Below, in pieces: positions 19,642 to 30,397 of a stretch of DNA of 64,000 bases; the first letter of the stretch is position 1; every line of letters starts with the position of its first letter. Location: contig NZ_AMPO01000008.1 in assembly GCF_000302455.1 (NCBI RefSeq), positions 70,001-134,000 of the forward strand, read 5' to 3'. The DNA comes from Methanobacterium formicicum DSM 3637 (lineage in GTDB: Archaea > Methanobacteriota > Methanobacteria > Methanobacteriales > Methanobacteriaceae). A program made the translations under genes and the position numbers. The notes beneath the pieces are model-generated. The model was not told where the DNA came from, made no database searches, and worked only from the letters and a program-made list of their open reading frames with translations.

Positions 19642-20736
19642 ATGATACCAGTTGCCAAACCCCTCATCGGTGAAGAAGAAATAGAAGAAGTGGAAAAAGT
19701 ATTAAGGTCCGGGTTCATAGCCCAGGGCCCACGAGTGGCAGAATTTGAGGAAAAATTTGCCAGCTACGTTGGAACAAAACACGCAGTTGCTGTAAGTTCA
19801 GGAACCACAGCATTACACCTATCCCTACTAGCTCTTGGTGTTGGTAATGGTGACGAGGTTATAACCACTCCCTTTAGCTTTGCAGCCACTGGTAACTGCG
19901 CACTATATGTTGGGGCCAGACCAGTCTTTGTTGATATTGATCCCAAGACCTTTAACCTGGACCCTAACCAGATTGAAGCAGCCATAACCGAAAAAACCAG
20001 GGCCATACTCCCGGTACACCTCTACGGTCAACCAGCCAAGATGGACCAGATTAAAAAAATAGCTGAAAAACATGACATTCCAGTTGTGGAGGATGCTGCC
20101 CAGGCACATGGGGCAATGTTCCAGGATGAGATGGTAGGATCCATTGGTGACATGGCCTGTTTCAGTTTTTATCCCACCAAGAACATGACCACCAGTGAAG
20201 GTGGGATGGTAACCACCAATAACACTGAACTTTCGGATATGGTCAGGATACTACGGGCTCACGGGGAAAAGGAAAGATATCATCATTCTGTTCTGGGATA
20301 CAATTTCAGGATGACTGACATAGCTGCTGCCATTGGTTTGGTTCAACTGAAGAAACTGGATGGCTTTAATCAGAAGAGAATAGAAAATGCAGAATACCTT
20401 ACCGAGCATTTAAAGGGAATTTCGTGCATTGAACCTCCATTTGTTTCCCCACAGGTGAAACACGTATTCCACCAGTACACGGTGAGGGTTAAAGATGGAA
20501 AAAGGAACGATGTGATGAACTTCCTCAACCAGGAAGGAATTGGAACCGGAATACACTATCCAGTCCCTATTTACAAACAGGAACTCTACCAGAACATGGG
20601 ATACAATGATAAATGTCTTGAAACTGAAAAAGCAACCTCTGAGGTATTATCCCTACCAGTGCATCCTTCTTTATCAGTAGAAGAATTGGAAACAGTAGTG
20701 ATTTCACTAGAAGCAGCTTCAGACAAGTTTTTCTAG
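19642..20736 (+). CDS. DegT/DnrJ/EryC1 family PLP-dependent sugar aminotransferase
   Basis: The 364-residue protein has the fold-type I aminotransferase features of nucleotide-sugar aminotransferases: SSGTTALHLSLLAL near 52-65, EDAAQAHGA (150-158) with the cofactor Asp, and FSFYPTKN with the PLP lysine K180. Such enzymes put an amino group on a keto-sugar for cell-surface polysaccharide, pseudomurein precursors or glycoprotein glycans. There are no other sugar genes next to it, so the exact substrate is unknown. Confidence 0.9.
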   Translation: MIPVAKPLIGEEEIEEVEKVLRSGFIAQGPRVAEFEEKFASYVGTKHAVAVSSGTTALHLSLLALGVGNGDEVITTPFSFAATGNCALYVGARPVFVDIDPKTFNLDPNQIEAAITEKTRAILPVHLYGQPAKMDQIKKIAEKHDIPVVEDAAQAHGAMFQDEMVGSIGDMACFSFYPTKNMTTSEGGMVTTNNTELSDMVRILRAHGEKERYHHSVLGYNFRMTDIAAAIGLVQLKKLDGFNQKRIENAEYLTEHLKGISCIEPPFVSPQVKHVFHQYTVRVKDGKRNDVMNFLNQEGIGTGIHYPVPIYKQELYQNMGYNDKCLETEKATSEVLSLPVHPSLSVEELETVVISLEAASDKFF

Positions 20737-20939
20737 GGTTCAAAACAATTATTTTTCAATTCTTTTTTAATCCTTTTTCAATTTAAGTCAATTAATTCCA
20801 GTAATTTATTTAATTTTCAATTATTTAATTCAATTTCCACTTATTTTAAACCAAATTTTCTCTAGTTTCGATTAAATTAGGAATTTTTCCATAGTTACAA
20901 CTATCTAATCATAAACCGTAAGCAAGTTAAATTATTCAT

Positions 20940-21242
20940 TTATCCCAGTTTTTTCTCTACTGAGTGTACTTTGTCTGCCATTGTTCGTTGCCGATCCCTG
21001 CGGTCATCGATCTTAACACTGGTTACCACACGTTGGGAACCTGCCTTAAAAACTGCTTCATGGGCAATTTTAATTGCACAAAAAAGTTCATCTGGATTTT
21101 CAGCTTCCAAAAGGGTTCCCATGCCACTTAACTGATATTTTATCTCAGCTTCATCCAGTGCAGCCAGAGCAGCGGCCACATACTTGCTGAGACTGGACCC
21201 AGGGGTGCCTATAGGGATTACGGTCAGTTCTGCAGATATCAT
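20940..21242 (-). CDS. MTH1187-like thiamine-binding family protein (DUF77)
   Basis: This 100-residue protein matches the MTH1187/YqgV family: a small ferredoxin-like fold, starting MISAELTVIPIGT and containing YQLSGMGTLLEA, the family's conserved ligand-site segment. Relatives bind thiamine or a thiamine precursor and form tetramers. It is divergent from the PP-loop gene with only 35 bp between the starts, so the two promoters overlap. Confidence 0.9.
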   Translation of the reverse strand: MISAELTVIPIGTPGSSLSKYVAAALAALDEAEIKYQLSGMGTLLEAENPDELFCAIKIAHEAVFKAGSQRVVTSVKIDDRRDRQRTMADKVHSVEKKLG

Positions 21243-21277
21243 ATTGATTTTTATGTTCTGGCAGTCATATATTTTTT

Positions 21278-22138
21278 ATGAAACACCGGGATTACCAGAA
21301 CTTCAATCAAGAACTTGAAAATAAGGTTAAAAAGGTAATAATGGATTATAACCTGATCGATGAAGGGGATAAAGTAGCAGTTGCCCTTTCAGGTGGTAAA
21401 GATAGTGTTTTAACCCTGCATATTCTGGATAAACTTTTATGTGAAAATGAGTTTGATTTTGAACTTCTGGCCATTGCCATTGATGAAGGGATATCTGGTT
21501 ATCGTGAAGATGGAACAGAATCTGCCCGGAATAATGCCTCTGAACTGGGAGTGGAGTACCATGAAGTGTCCCTGGAAAGTGAGATGGGGTTCTCCCTGGA
21601 TCAGGCAGCCCAATTTTTCCAGACTGCCTGTGTTCCCTGTGGTGTTTTCAGGCGTTACCTATTAAACCGAACAGCTCACCAGCTGGGGGCTGATAAACTG
21701 GCTACTGGTCACAACCTGGATGATGAAGTTCAGTCTTTTCTAATGAGTTTTGCCCGGGCGGATGTTAGGCGTTTTGCCAAGTTCGGACCGAAACAGGAGC
21801 GTATCCATCCTAAGATGGTTCCACGTATCAAGCCACTGTGGCTGGTGCCAGAAAAGGAGGTGGGAATGTGGGCGGTTATGAATGAAGTGGACGTGCACCT
21901 GGCAGAATGCCCATATGCTTACCAATCCCTCCGTTCCCGACTGAAAAATTACCTTAACCATCTGGAGGAGAACCGGCCTGGTAACAAACTGAATTTACTT
22001 CAATTTTTCCAGAAAAACCTGCATATAGATAAGAAAAAGGTTAAAATTAATGAGTGCCAGATATGCGGTGAACCATCATCTGCTTCCATCTGTAAGGCCT
22101 GTGAAATGCAGGAATTTATAAAAAATGAGTTAAGATGA
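21278..22138 (+). CDS. TtuA/NcsA-type tRNA thiolation PP-loop protein (TIGR00269-like)
   Basis: The 286-residue protein has the ATP pyrophosphatase loop SGGKDS (38-43), the Fe-S or catalytic cysteines C118, C121 and C211, and a C-terminal zinc-binding set C260, C263, C272, C275. Relatives (TtuA, NcsA) adenylate and thiolate tRNA uridine with a [4Fe-4S] cluster. Most relatives also have an N-terminal Cys zinc finger; here the protein starts directly with the helix that normally follows it, and no in-frame upstream sequence encodes the finger. No ribosome binding site is seen, so the mRNA could be leaderless. Confidence 0.87.
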   Translation: MKHRDYQNFNQELENKVKKVIMDYNLIDEGDKVAVALSGGKDSVLTLHILDKLLCENEFDFELLAIAIDEGISGYREDGTESARNNASELGVEYHEVSLESEMGFSLDQAAQFFQTACVPCGVFRRYLLNRTAHQLGADKLATGHNLDDEVQSFLMSFARADVRRFAKFGPKQERIHPKMVPRIKPLWLVPEKEVGMWAVMNEVDVHLAECPYAYQSLRSRLKNYLNHLEENRPGNKLNLLQFFQKNLHIDKKKVKINECQICGEPSSASICKACEMQEFIKNELR

Positions 22139-22266
22139 AAAAAAGTATTATAATTAGAAGATGTTGCTAATTTAGAAGAAATTTATTAGAAACACATTCT
22201 TAACTTAAATGTGTTGATAATCGGCATTTTTAATTGTTTTTTTATGTATCAACTAACCTATGTATA

Positions 22267-23868
22267 TCAACTAACTAAACGGGTTACTGTACCCACACCT
22301 TTACTCTTTCCTTCCCTGAAAATTAATCGTTGACCTTCACGGATTGCGTAAGGTCTGTATTTAAATCTCATTCTTATTGATCCGGTGTCTCCTGCAGATA
22401 GATATTCCAGGTTAAGTGGCTTGAAGCAGGTGGTTTCGGCTATGGTCTCGATGTGGGTTATGCACTCATAACCCTCTTTAATGGTGGTAGGGTGCACCAG
22501 TATGGCCACATCTGCATCAAATTCTCTCACGGCACGTGGATTGTAATCAGGGTGGCATATGATCATTCCTCTCCTGATTTCATCCATTTCTACCCCTGCG
22601 ATGGAAATTCCAACCACTTCGCCAACAGCGGCACTTTCTTTTCGGTAATGGTGCATTTCAATGGTCTTAACATTCACCGGAAGGAAATCCCCGGAACTTG
22701 AAGGTCCTAAAATAAGTTTTTCACCCTTTTTGACTTTTCCCTGTCTGATAGTACCGCTCACCACAGTTCCCACACCTAAAACTGAGTAGATCTTATCAAT
22801 GTACATCATAAATGGTTTCTGGGAATCTTCATCATGGGATGGCATTTCAAGGCCAGAAAAAAGTTGATCTAACAGTTCAAGTCCCTCACCAGTAACTGAA
22901 GATGCTTTAATAACTGGTACCAGGTGTTGATTCATGTTTTTTGTTAAAAAATTTGCATCTTCCTTGGTTTTAACCATATAGGGTATTCTTCCCACCAGTT
23001 TTAACAGGTCGAAGATCTCCTGGCGAGTATTCTTAATTTTTTCCTCATTTACCATGTCAATTTTAGTCATTACGACTATAACCGGTAATTCCATGGCTAA
23101 AATTATCCCTAAGTGTTCTCTGGTAATATGGGTTGGTCCCTGGTCAGCTGCAACCACCAGCAGGCCGTGGCTCAGTTTTTGACCTACAATGCCGCGGATG
23201 GTGGTGCGGAGCCATGGTTCATGGCCAACAGTGTCCACGAAGGAGATCAGTTTATCGCACTTTTCCACCATGAGTGCTTTATCCCTTTTGTTAAGGGGAT
23301 TCTTAATACGTACTGGTTCTCCATTTTTGAACCCGTAAACAGCGAAGGATAGATCAGCAGATAAACCACGTTCTATTTCATGTTTTTGAACATCCAGGAA
23401 TATGCGGGTGCTTCCTGAACCAGTGTCCATTGTTCCAGTGGTTAAAGTTCCCACCAGGGTGCTTTTCCCATGGTCCACGTGCCCGGCAACTCCAATAAGT
23501 AGATGGTCGCTTTTACTGTTCTCTTGGCGGCTGATAATTACCTTAGCCACTTCTCCCTTACCTGCAGTTTGCTTTTCTACATCGGTGATTCTGGCATTAA
23601 TTTCACGGGCCAGTTCACCCAGTACGTAAAGGGATTCATCCATTGCGGATTTTTCCAGCCCCACCAGCAGACCGTCATCATCCACTCCAATAAAATAAAT
23701 AGCCTCGCCATGACCCCTTTCCAGACGGTACTTCATCTGGGATGCCAGGTGCTTTTCACGCTCAGTAAAAAGGTGAGTATTAGAATTAAGACTTTCTTTG
23801 AATTCTATGTTTTTTCTTTCACCTTTTCGGGTAAGGTGGTAGATACTTTCTTTCATAAAATAGTCCAT
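22267..23868 (-). CDS. GTPBP1-like translational GTPase
   Basis: The 533-residue protein has an N-terminal region of about 115 residues (containing RGHGEAIYFIGVDDDG) followed by an EF-Tu-like GTPase. Motifs are G1 GHVDHGKST (129-137), G3 DTVGH (212-216) and G4 TKID (268-271), then two beta-barrel domains. This layout is that of eukaryotic GTPBP1/GTPBP2 and archaeal relatives, which are linked to ribosome rescue or mRNA turnover. The start at 23868 has no clear ribosome binding site; ATG 23856 is an alternative. It is convergent with the PP-loop gene. Confidence 0.88.
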   Translation of the reverse strand: MDYFMKESIYHLTRKGERKNIEFKESLNSNTHLFTEREKHLASQMKYRLERGHGEAIYFIGVDDDGLLVGLEKSAMDESLYVLGELAREINARITDVEKQTAGKGEVAKVIISRQENSKSDHLLIGVAGHVDHGKSTLVGTLTTGTMDTGSGSTRIFLDVQKHEIERGLSADLSFAVYGFKNGEPVRIKNPLNKRDKALMVEKCDKLISFVDTVGHEPWLRTTIRGIVGQKLSHGLLVVAADQGPTHITREHLGIILAMELPVIVVMTKIDMVNEEKIKNTRQEIFDLLKLVGRIPYMVKTKEDANFLTKNMNQHLVPVIKASSVTGEGLELLDQLFSGLEMPSHDEDSQKPFMMYIDKIYSVLGVGTVVSGTIRQGKVKKGEKLILGPSSSGDFLPVNVKTIEMHHYRKESAAVGEVVGISIAGVEMDEIRRGMIICHPDYNPRAVREFDADVAILVHPTTIKEGYECITHIETIAETTCFKPLNLEYLSAGDTGSIRMRFKYRPYAIREGQRLIFREGKSKGVGTVTRLVS

Positions 23869-24053
23869 TTAGGATTTATTTATTATTTTAGGATTTTTTT
23901 TTATGGGAGATTATTTTTGAAAGACTTAAGAATTAATATGATACCTTATATTTATAGAGTTTAGTTTATGCAATTTTTTAATTAAATTTAGGATGAATTT
24001 AGATTAAGTTTTAGGATTAACTCTGGATTGATTACATGAATGGATGATGTAAT

Positions 24054-24266
24054 TCATAGTTTATCGGCAGTAGTAAAGTAGGCTCCACCATATTTTTCTT
24101 CCTGAAGTTCCTGCACCTTTTCAGAGGCTGTTTGATTGTCTTCGGTTTTGGCTATAATTCTCCTTTCGGCAACCTTCAAACTCTTCCCACAGACACATTT
24201 TTTCCGTGCCACGCCTTCCTTGGCATAAACTGCCCGTCCACAGTCACATCTGAATATTAAATACAT
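24054..24266 (-). CDS. DUF1922 zinc-ribbon protein (MTH1184-like)
   Basis: This 70-residue protein has a zinc-binding CxC...CxC arrangement (C7, C9, C24, C26) in an N-terminal ribbon and a charged helical tail. It matches the MTH1184/DUF1922 family, whose structure is known but whose function is not. The neighbourhood (MTH1187-like, TraB, comB) resembles gene order I recall from Methanothermobacter. Confidence 0.88.
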   Translation of the reverse strand: MYLIFRCDCGRAVYAKEGVARKKCVCGKSLKVAERRIIAKTEDNQTASEKVQELQEEKYGGAYFTTADKL

Positions 24267-24531
24267 TTAACCAACTCTTTTAAAGATTCTTTGAAGATTA
24301 AGTGAGAATTAGAAGATTAAAACTTAGAAGATTAAATGAAATCATCATTTTATTGTATATTTTCCTTCTTTATTTTGGTATCTATATTATATTTTTTATA
24401 CAGGATTTATAGATTTTACAGGAGAATTTATTGAAGATATAAAATATTGTGAATTTTTAAAAAAAGAAATGAATTTTAATCAAGTTCATTTAATAAATAC
24501 TGTGAACTATAATTTATATTCCAGTTGGACT

Positions 24532-25707
<1,176 letters not shown>

Positions 25708-25890
25708 CTAAAAAGTTTTAATTATGTTTAATTGATAAAATGAATTTTTTTTAATAATTTTCCTTTTTATTTATTATTATTTCCTAGTTTTTTCAGTTAT
25801 AATAATGAGCCTATAAATATGATGTAGCCCTATAAAAAGCTTGTCCTTTCCAGATTTTATCATTCATTATTCCAGATTTTAATCTGTTGA

Positions 25891-26559
25891 TTATTCTAAA
25901 ATTCTGATTAATCCATCTTTAAATTCAGGAACTATTTTTAATTTATCTCTCTGTAGGCAGAAATCCACATCTTCTTCAAATCCTAGTTTATTAAGATTCT
26001 TTGCTGATCTGGAGTTTTTAACCGCATGATCAACCATTTCATGGTTTCCAATCGCCATACATGCTGCCTGTGCCATTTCATCCAGTTCCTGATCCTGCAG
26101 GTGGGAAATTATTTCACCGGCACCCAGGAAATCTTCTATGGCAAACTGTCCTCTTACTCCAGCCATAACCACTTCAATATGATCCACTGCAATTTCCCGG
26201 GCTTTTTTTGCCACGGCCTTGGCATTTATAAAAGAACCTACCAGTGCACGACCACTGATACCTTCTAAAATTCGGGTTCCATTGCTGGTGGTGATGATAA
26301 GGGTTTCACCACATAAGTTCTGGATTTCAATGGGTGAATTTCCAACATCGAATCCTTCAATGGTTGCTCCTCCCCTTTCACCCGCAAGGAAAGCTTGATG
26401 CTTTGGTGCCAGTGCAAGAGCTTCTTCTATTTCCAGGGTGGGGATTATATTGGGGATTTTTTCCAGAGCCACACTGATGGTGGTGCTGGCACGAAGTACA
26501 TCGACCATAATGGCCACATCTTTAGATAATGATCTCTCAAAACTCAGGGAAACCTGCAT
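25891..26559 (-). CDS. comB: 2-phosphosulfolactate phosphatase
   Basis: ComB removes phosphate from 2-phosphosulfolactate in the coenzyme M pathway. The 222-residue protein begins with the family motif MVDVLRASTTI (about 18-28), a helix and phosphate-site region with a conserved Arg, and contains FLAGERGG and TTSNGTR, both typical of ComB. Length is normal (about 220-240). Coenzyme M is the methyl carrier made by Mtr and used by Mcr encoded in this window. Confidence 0.92.
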   Translation of the reverse strand: MQVSLSFERSLSKDVAIMVDVLRASTTISVALEKIPNIIPTLEIEEALALAPKHQAFLAGERGGATIEGFDVGNSPIEIQNLCGETLIITTSNGTRILEGISGRALVGSFINAKAVAKKAREIAVDHIEVVMAGVRGQFAIEDFLGAGEIISHLQDQELDEMAQAACMAIGNHEMVDHAVKNSRSAKNLNKLGFEEDVDFCLQRDKLKIVPEFKDGLIRILE

Positions 26560-26615
26560 AATAACACCAAAAATAGATAGTAAAGGGGGAAAAAATAAAG
26601 ATTTTAGTATTCCTT

Positions 26616-26840
26616 TTATTCTGGAACCTTCTCGGCAAAGGCGAATCTTCTCCGCACCGAGGTTATTCGAACCTTGATCTCTTCACCCACCTCTGTTTCA
26701 GGCACAAAGACCACGAAACCTTCAATTCTTGTGATTCCATCGCCTTCCTTACCTAAATCTTCAATTTTAACCTCATATTCCTCCCCTTCTTTTATTGGGG
26801 CCGTTTTTGGGGGTTCATCTGCTCCAAACAATTTATTCAC
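26616..26840 (-). CDS. Small TRAM-domain protein
   Basis: The 74-residue protein is almost entirely a TRAM RNA-binding domain (about 17-74), with YEVKIEDLGKEGDGITRIEGFVVFVPETEVGEEIKVRI. Stand-alone TRAM proteins are abundant in methanogens; in some species they act as RNA chaperones that prevent unwanted structure. It lies 56 bp upstream of comB on the same strand and may be co-transcribed. Confidence 0.92.
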   Translation of the reverse strand: MNKLFGADEPPKTAPIKEGEEYEVKIEDLGKEGDGITRIEGFVVFVPETEVGEEIKVRITSVRRRFAFAEKVPE

Positions 26841-27130
26841 ATCCCGAGACCTGTATAAAAAGGTCTTGTTATGTTATTTTTTTGTTTTATTTATTATTTA
26901 AATTCTTTGGTAGCTTAATTCTAATGATTACACTGTTAAATAATGGAAATTCAATGGATTTTAACTGATTTTTTTAAGTGAGTCTATTCTAATATTTCAA
27001 CTACTTATTCTAATGTTACCAGAAGAATCTAATGTTCCAGAAAGAAATTATTTAGATGATCTATTATAATGTAGTAACTGAAGGATCAGTGAATAATAAA
27101 ATGATCAGGGATTAGTAAATCGAGGTTTCC

Positions 27131-27682
27131 ATGAAAATTTATACCACCCCCATGTGTCAGGAAGCAGTAAGACTGGCTGGTGTTTTAGAGTACATTGTAA
27201 AACAGGACAACAATTTTGAGGGTGCAGACTTGGCTATTGTACTATCTGAGACCAAAACCCAAGTTCCTAACCTTAAAATAAAGTTGAATACTTTTAAACA
27301 AATTTATGAAAGTATTGATATTATTTCAAACACTTTAAAAACGGAAAAACTGGACCTGGGTGAATGGGAAGATTCTGTTTATGTTTCCAGGGAAATGGAA
27401 ACAATGGATGAAAGGAAAAAAATAAAAGTTAAGGTGTACTCTAATTTTATCACAGACATAGTAGCTGACATGGGATTTGCCCTGGTTAAAGAAAAACCAG
27501 ACTTTTTAGTTTTCCCTGACTACCTGAAAGAGGGCAGGAATAAGGATATCTTGAGAGAAATAAAGCTTATGGGTGATAGGGCAGTGGAAATTCCTTCCCA
27601 TAAAAATGCCTCCTTAAATCCCCTTGAAAGAGCACAAATGAGATATAATATTCTGGAGAGTAGATTATGTACGAAACCTTAA
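27131..27682 (+). CDS. Methanogen conserved protein upstream of mmp7, function unknown
   Basis: I do not recognise this 183-residue soluble protein with confidence. It begins MKIYTTPMCQEAVRLAGVLEYIV and has a basic middle section with alternating strands and helices. It ends 16 bp inside the start of mmp7, so the two are translationally coupled, and it may act in the same process. A further methanogenesis marker identity is possible but not shown. Confidence 0.65.
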   Translation: MKIYTTPMCQEAVRLAGVLEYIVKQDNNFEGADLAIVLSETKTQVPNLKIKLNTFKQIYESIDIISNTLKTEKLDLGEWEDSVYVSREMETMDERKKIKVKVYSNFITDIVADMGFALVKEKPDFLVFPDYLKEGRNKDILREIKLMGDRAVEIPSHKNASLNPLERAQMRYNILESRLCTKP

Positions 27683-28578
27683 CCTATACTGGCGGAGTTC
27701 ACAAACACGAAGAGATTACTGAGCTTATCGAGGATCTGGGAGGTTTCGTTTTGCAGGAAACCACCAGTCAGATGGATCTGGTCCTCACCCTGGCGGTGCC
27801 AGTGGAAGATGTGGAGAAGGTCGAAGAAAAATCCAGTGAACTTCTGGGGAAAATTAAAAGAGCTCCAATGGCAGGAACAGAAATTGCCATTGTATCCCCC
27901 ACACTGGCCCGACAGCACCTACCACACTCTGCCTGTGATATCTCCGAGTACCTCCGACGTTACGGGGCTAAGGATAACATGATAGGCCTATCCCGAGGGG
28001 CAGGTAAGGGAATATCACGCATTTCAGAGGATGAGAAGAGACTCATTGAAGAACATGATCTGGCTGTTTTTGCCCTGGGAAGCTTCAGGGAATGTCTCAT
28101 GAACAAAACTCACCTTTTCGCAGATATTGACATTCCAGTGGTGGTTACCGGTGCTCCGGAGATGAATGTGGAAGACATACCCGGGGCCACAGCTTATGTT
28201 AGTGGATTGGGCAGGATCCCCCGTCGTTTAAAAAGAGGGGAAAACATTCGGGCCCTTAGGAACCTGGTAGATGTTGTTGAGGATATCCTGGATAATCGGC
28301 GTAAAGAGATGATGGATGATCCGCCTATAGTCCCGTCTATACTGGTGAAAACAGAAATTGAAAACCAGGTTGAAGCAGTAAAGGAAATTTATTCCCCTGC
28401 ACCAATAGTCAGCCAGCTGGATGGAGTGAGGGTTAAACTGAACTATGACCAGTACAAGGACCAGATTGCCGAGGTTAAAGTGGATGATTACCGTCTGGGT
28501 GATGTCTCTGAGATTAAAAAATCTTTGATGTACGATTACATTCTGGTGAAATTACTGCCTGAAACTTCCATAATCTAA
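27667..28578 (+). CDS. mmp7: Methanogenesis marker protein 7
   Basis: The 303-residue protein matches the methanogenesis marker 7 family (TIGR03274 as I recall), found in MCR-containing archaea. Landmarks are the N-terminal GGVHKHEEITELIEDLGG, a Cys in LPHSACDISEYLRRYGA, and FRECLMNKTHLF with another Cys. Marker 7 has been reported with other markers in the MCR activation complex with component A2, but its chemistry is unknown. The start overlaps the preceding gene. Confidence 0.88.
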   Translation: MYETLTYTGGVHKHEEITELIEDLGGFVLQETTSQMDLVLTLAVPVEDVEKVEEKSSELLGKIKRAPMAGTEIAIVSPTLARQHLPHSACDISEYLRRYGAKDNMIGLSRGAGKGISRISEDEKRLIEEHDLAVFALGSFRECLMNKTHLFADIDIPVVVTGAPEMNVEDIPGATAYVSGLGRIPRRLKRGENIRALRNLVDVVEDILDNRRKEMMDDPPIVPSILVKTEIENQVEAVKEIYSPAPIVSQLDGVRVKLNYDQYKDQIAEVKVDDYRLGDVSEIKKSLMYDYILVKLLPETSII

Positions 28579-28608
28579 AATTGTGATAATTTAAAATTGT
28601 GATAATCT

Positions 28609-28660
28609 AAACTGAAATCTAAACTGAAATCTAAACTGAAATCTAAACTGAAATCTAAAC
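28609..28660. repeat. 12-bp tandem repeat downstream of mmp7
   Basis: The unit AAACTGAAATCT is repeated just over four times without interruption. It is preceded by a shorter duplication (TAAAATTGTGATAAT twice, about 28575-28605). It lies in the 381-bp gap between mmp7 and the phosphoesterase, which otherwise holds AT-rich DNA with no gene. Confidence 0.8.
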
Positions 28661-28959
28661 TAATAATCTAAAAAGATAATCATAAATTTATAAAAATAAG
28701 TTATAGCGCATTAATCCATTTTTTAAGATAAATTATTGTTAATAAAGGCTAAATATTTTAAATTAAGCTAAATATTGTTAAATTAAAGTATTTTCTGAAG
28801 AATATATATCTAAATGTAATGAAATTGATCCAATTATGAAATTTGATTCAACTGTATTGAATGTGGTTTGCAATAGAAAAAAATGAGAATTAATCAATCA
28901 ATGGTTCTGTTGGCAGTTATGATGTATTCCGGTTTTGAATGAATTAGGGTGGTTTAAAA

Positions 28960-30039
28960 ATGAGAAGAATCCTGCAGTACACCATGTTCATATCCCTATT
29001 TTTTGTGGGATTTCTAATCCTGAACTACTATGTTTTTATGGGAATGTCATTTCTCTTGGATTTGCCAATGGATACTGGATTTTACATAGTAATGATAATT
29101 GCCGCAATTTCCTATCCTGTTGCCACTCTGATTGAACGCACAGTTTCCAACAACATAACTCGAGTATTCTACACTGCAGCATCAGCATGGATGGGAATAT
29201 CATTCTATCTTTTGTTCTTACTAATCATCTACCTGATACTCTCCTGGTTTATTCCAGTTCCCCGTGAAAGTGCCGGTATTTTAATAGCAATACTGGTAAC
29301 GGTTATCAGTGCATATTCCATTTATAATAGTTACACTTTGAAACTTACAAAACTGGAAATACCATTAAAAGGTTTGAATGAAGATATCAGGGCGGTTCAC
29401 CTATCAGACATCCATATTGGTTCTGTTAGAAATTCAGGTTACATGGATAGGATTGTCAATGAAACCAACAAACTAAACCCTGATGTGGTTTTTATAACTG
29501 GAGACATGGTTGATGGCAGTGCCAGATTGCATAAACATACATTTAAAGCAATAGATGATCTAAAAATGCCAGTATTTTTTGTTACAGGTAATCATGAAAC
29601 TTACGAAGGATTGGATGAAGTTTTCCGGGTTCTAAAAGACACCAAGCTGAGGATGCTTCAGGGAGAACTGGTTGACTTTAAAGGAATACAGGTAATTGGT
29701 GTTGGATATCATTATGGGAAGAAACACCTTAAAAACACACTTTCAAAGCTGGAAATTGACAGTGAAAAACCATCAGTTCTGCTTTACCACCTTCCACAGG
29801 AGCTGGAGAATGCCCATGATGCAGGTATTGATCTGCAGCTTTCTGGCCACACTCACAATGGGCAGATGATACCATTTAATTTCATGGTCAGGCTGATGTT
29901 CCCTTACATGCAGGGCTTTTATGATTACAAAGGAACTAAATTATACGTATCCCAGGGTACTGGTACATGGGGGCCTCCCATGAGGTTGGGTTCAAGGTGT
30001 GAGATGATTCTAATCTCCTTAAAACCAGAAACCAGTTAA
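28960..30039 (+). CDS. Membrane-anchored metallophosphoesterase
   Basis: The 359-residue protein has about four N-terminal membrane segments (residues 1-125) and a calcineurin-like phosphoesterase domain. All metal motifs are present: HLSDIHIGS, GDMVDGS, GNHETYE, LLYHLP and LSGHTHNGQ. It resembles YkuE/YaeI-type enzymes, which in bacteria cleave lipid-linked or nucleotide phosphates. The substrate is unknown. The ATG follows AGGGTGGT. It is a single gene. Confidence 0.9.
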   Translation: MRRILQYTMFISLFFVGFLILNYYVFMGMSFLLDLPMDTGFYIVMIIAAISYPVATLIERTVSNNITRVFYTAASAWMGISFYLLFLLIIYLILSWFIPVPRESAGILIAILVTVISAYSIYNSYTLKLTKLEIPLKGLNEDIRAVHLSDIHIGSVRNSGYMDRIVNETNKLNPDVVFITGDMVDGSARLHKHTFKAIDDLKMPVFFVTGNHETYEGLDEVFRVLKDTKLRMLQGELVDFKGIQVIGVGYHYGKKHLKNTLSKLEIDSEKPSVLLYHLPQELENAHDAGIDLQLSGHTHNGQMIPFNFMVRLMFPYMQGFYDYKGTKLYVSQGTGTWGPPMRLGSRCEMILISLKPETS

Positions 30040-30238
30040 TTGTTTTTTTAGTTTTGGGCATGTTTTAGTGATCTGTATTTAATGAATATATATTCTAAGA
30101 TAATTTCATAATTATTTTTAAATTTCTTAATTCTTTTTATCCGCAGTTAATTATATGGTTAAATGAATTTTTAAATTGTTTTGATGGGTTTTTTAAATGG
30201 TCTATTTTCATAGGAATGGTAATGTTTATATGGGGTTT

Positions 30239-30295
30239 TGAATATATATTCATAATACCTGTCTGGCACTGATCAGTAAGTTCATGTAACTTACT
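30239..30295 (+). promoter_or_regulatory. Promoter with palindromic operator for the metal/Fe-S cluster
   Basis: A TATA-like AATATATATT (30241-30250) is followed by an inverted repeat with 8-bp arms AGTAAGTT/AACTTACT (30275-30295) and a 5-nt loop. The palindrome sits about 25-45 bp after the TATA box, over the expected transcription start. It is about 100 bp before the first gene of the cluster at 30398. The rest of the gap 30040-30397 is AT-rich with no gene. Confidence 0.5.
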
Positions 30296-30397
30296 TAAGA
30301 TTCAGAAAATAGGTGTCTTGATTGTAAATTAATCCAAATGGGTGGAAAATAATCTGAAATAGATTGGAAAATCATCCAAATAGGAGGAGATTAAGTT

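Noticed and set aside
23402..23964. Plus-strand open frames overlapping the GTPBP1-like gene
   Set aside because: They have no ribosome site and lie opposite the conserved GTPase G1 region.
28609..28660. Possible CRISPR array
   Set aside because: The units are 12 bp in direct contact without unique spacers. The 20-bp, 19-bp and 41-bp repeat tracts elsewhere also lack spacers.
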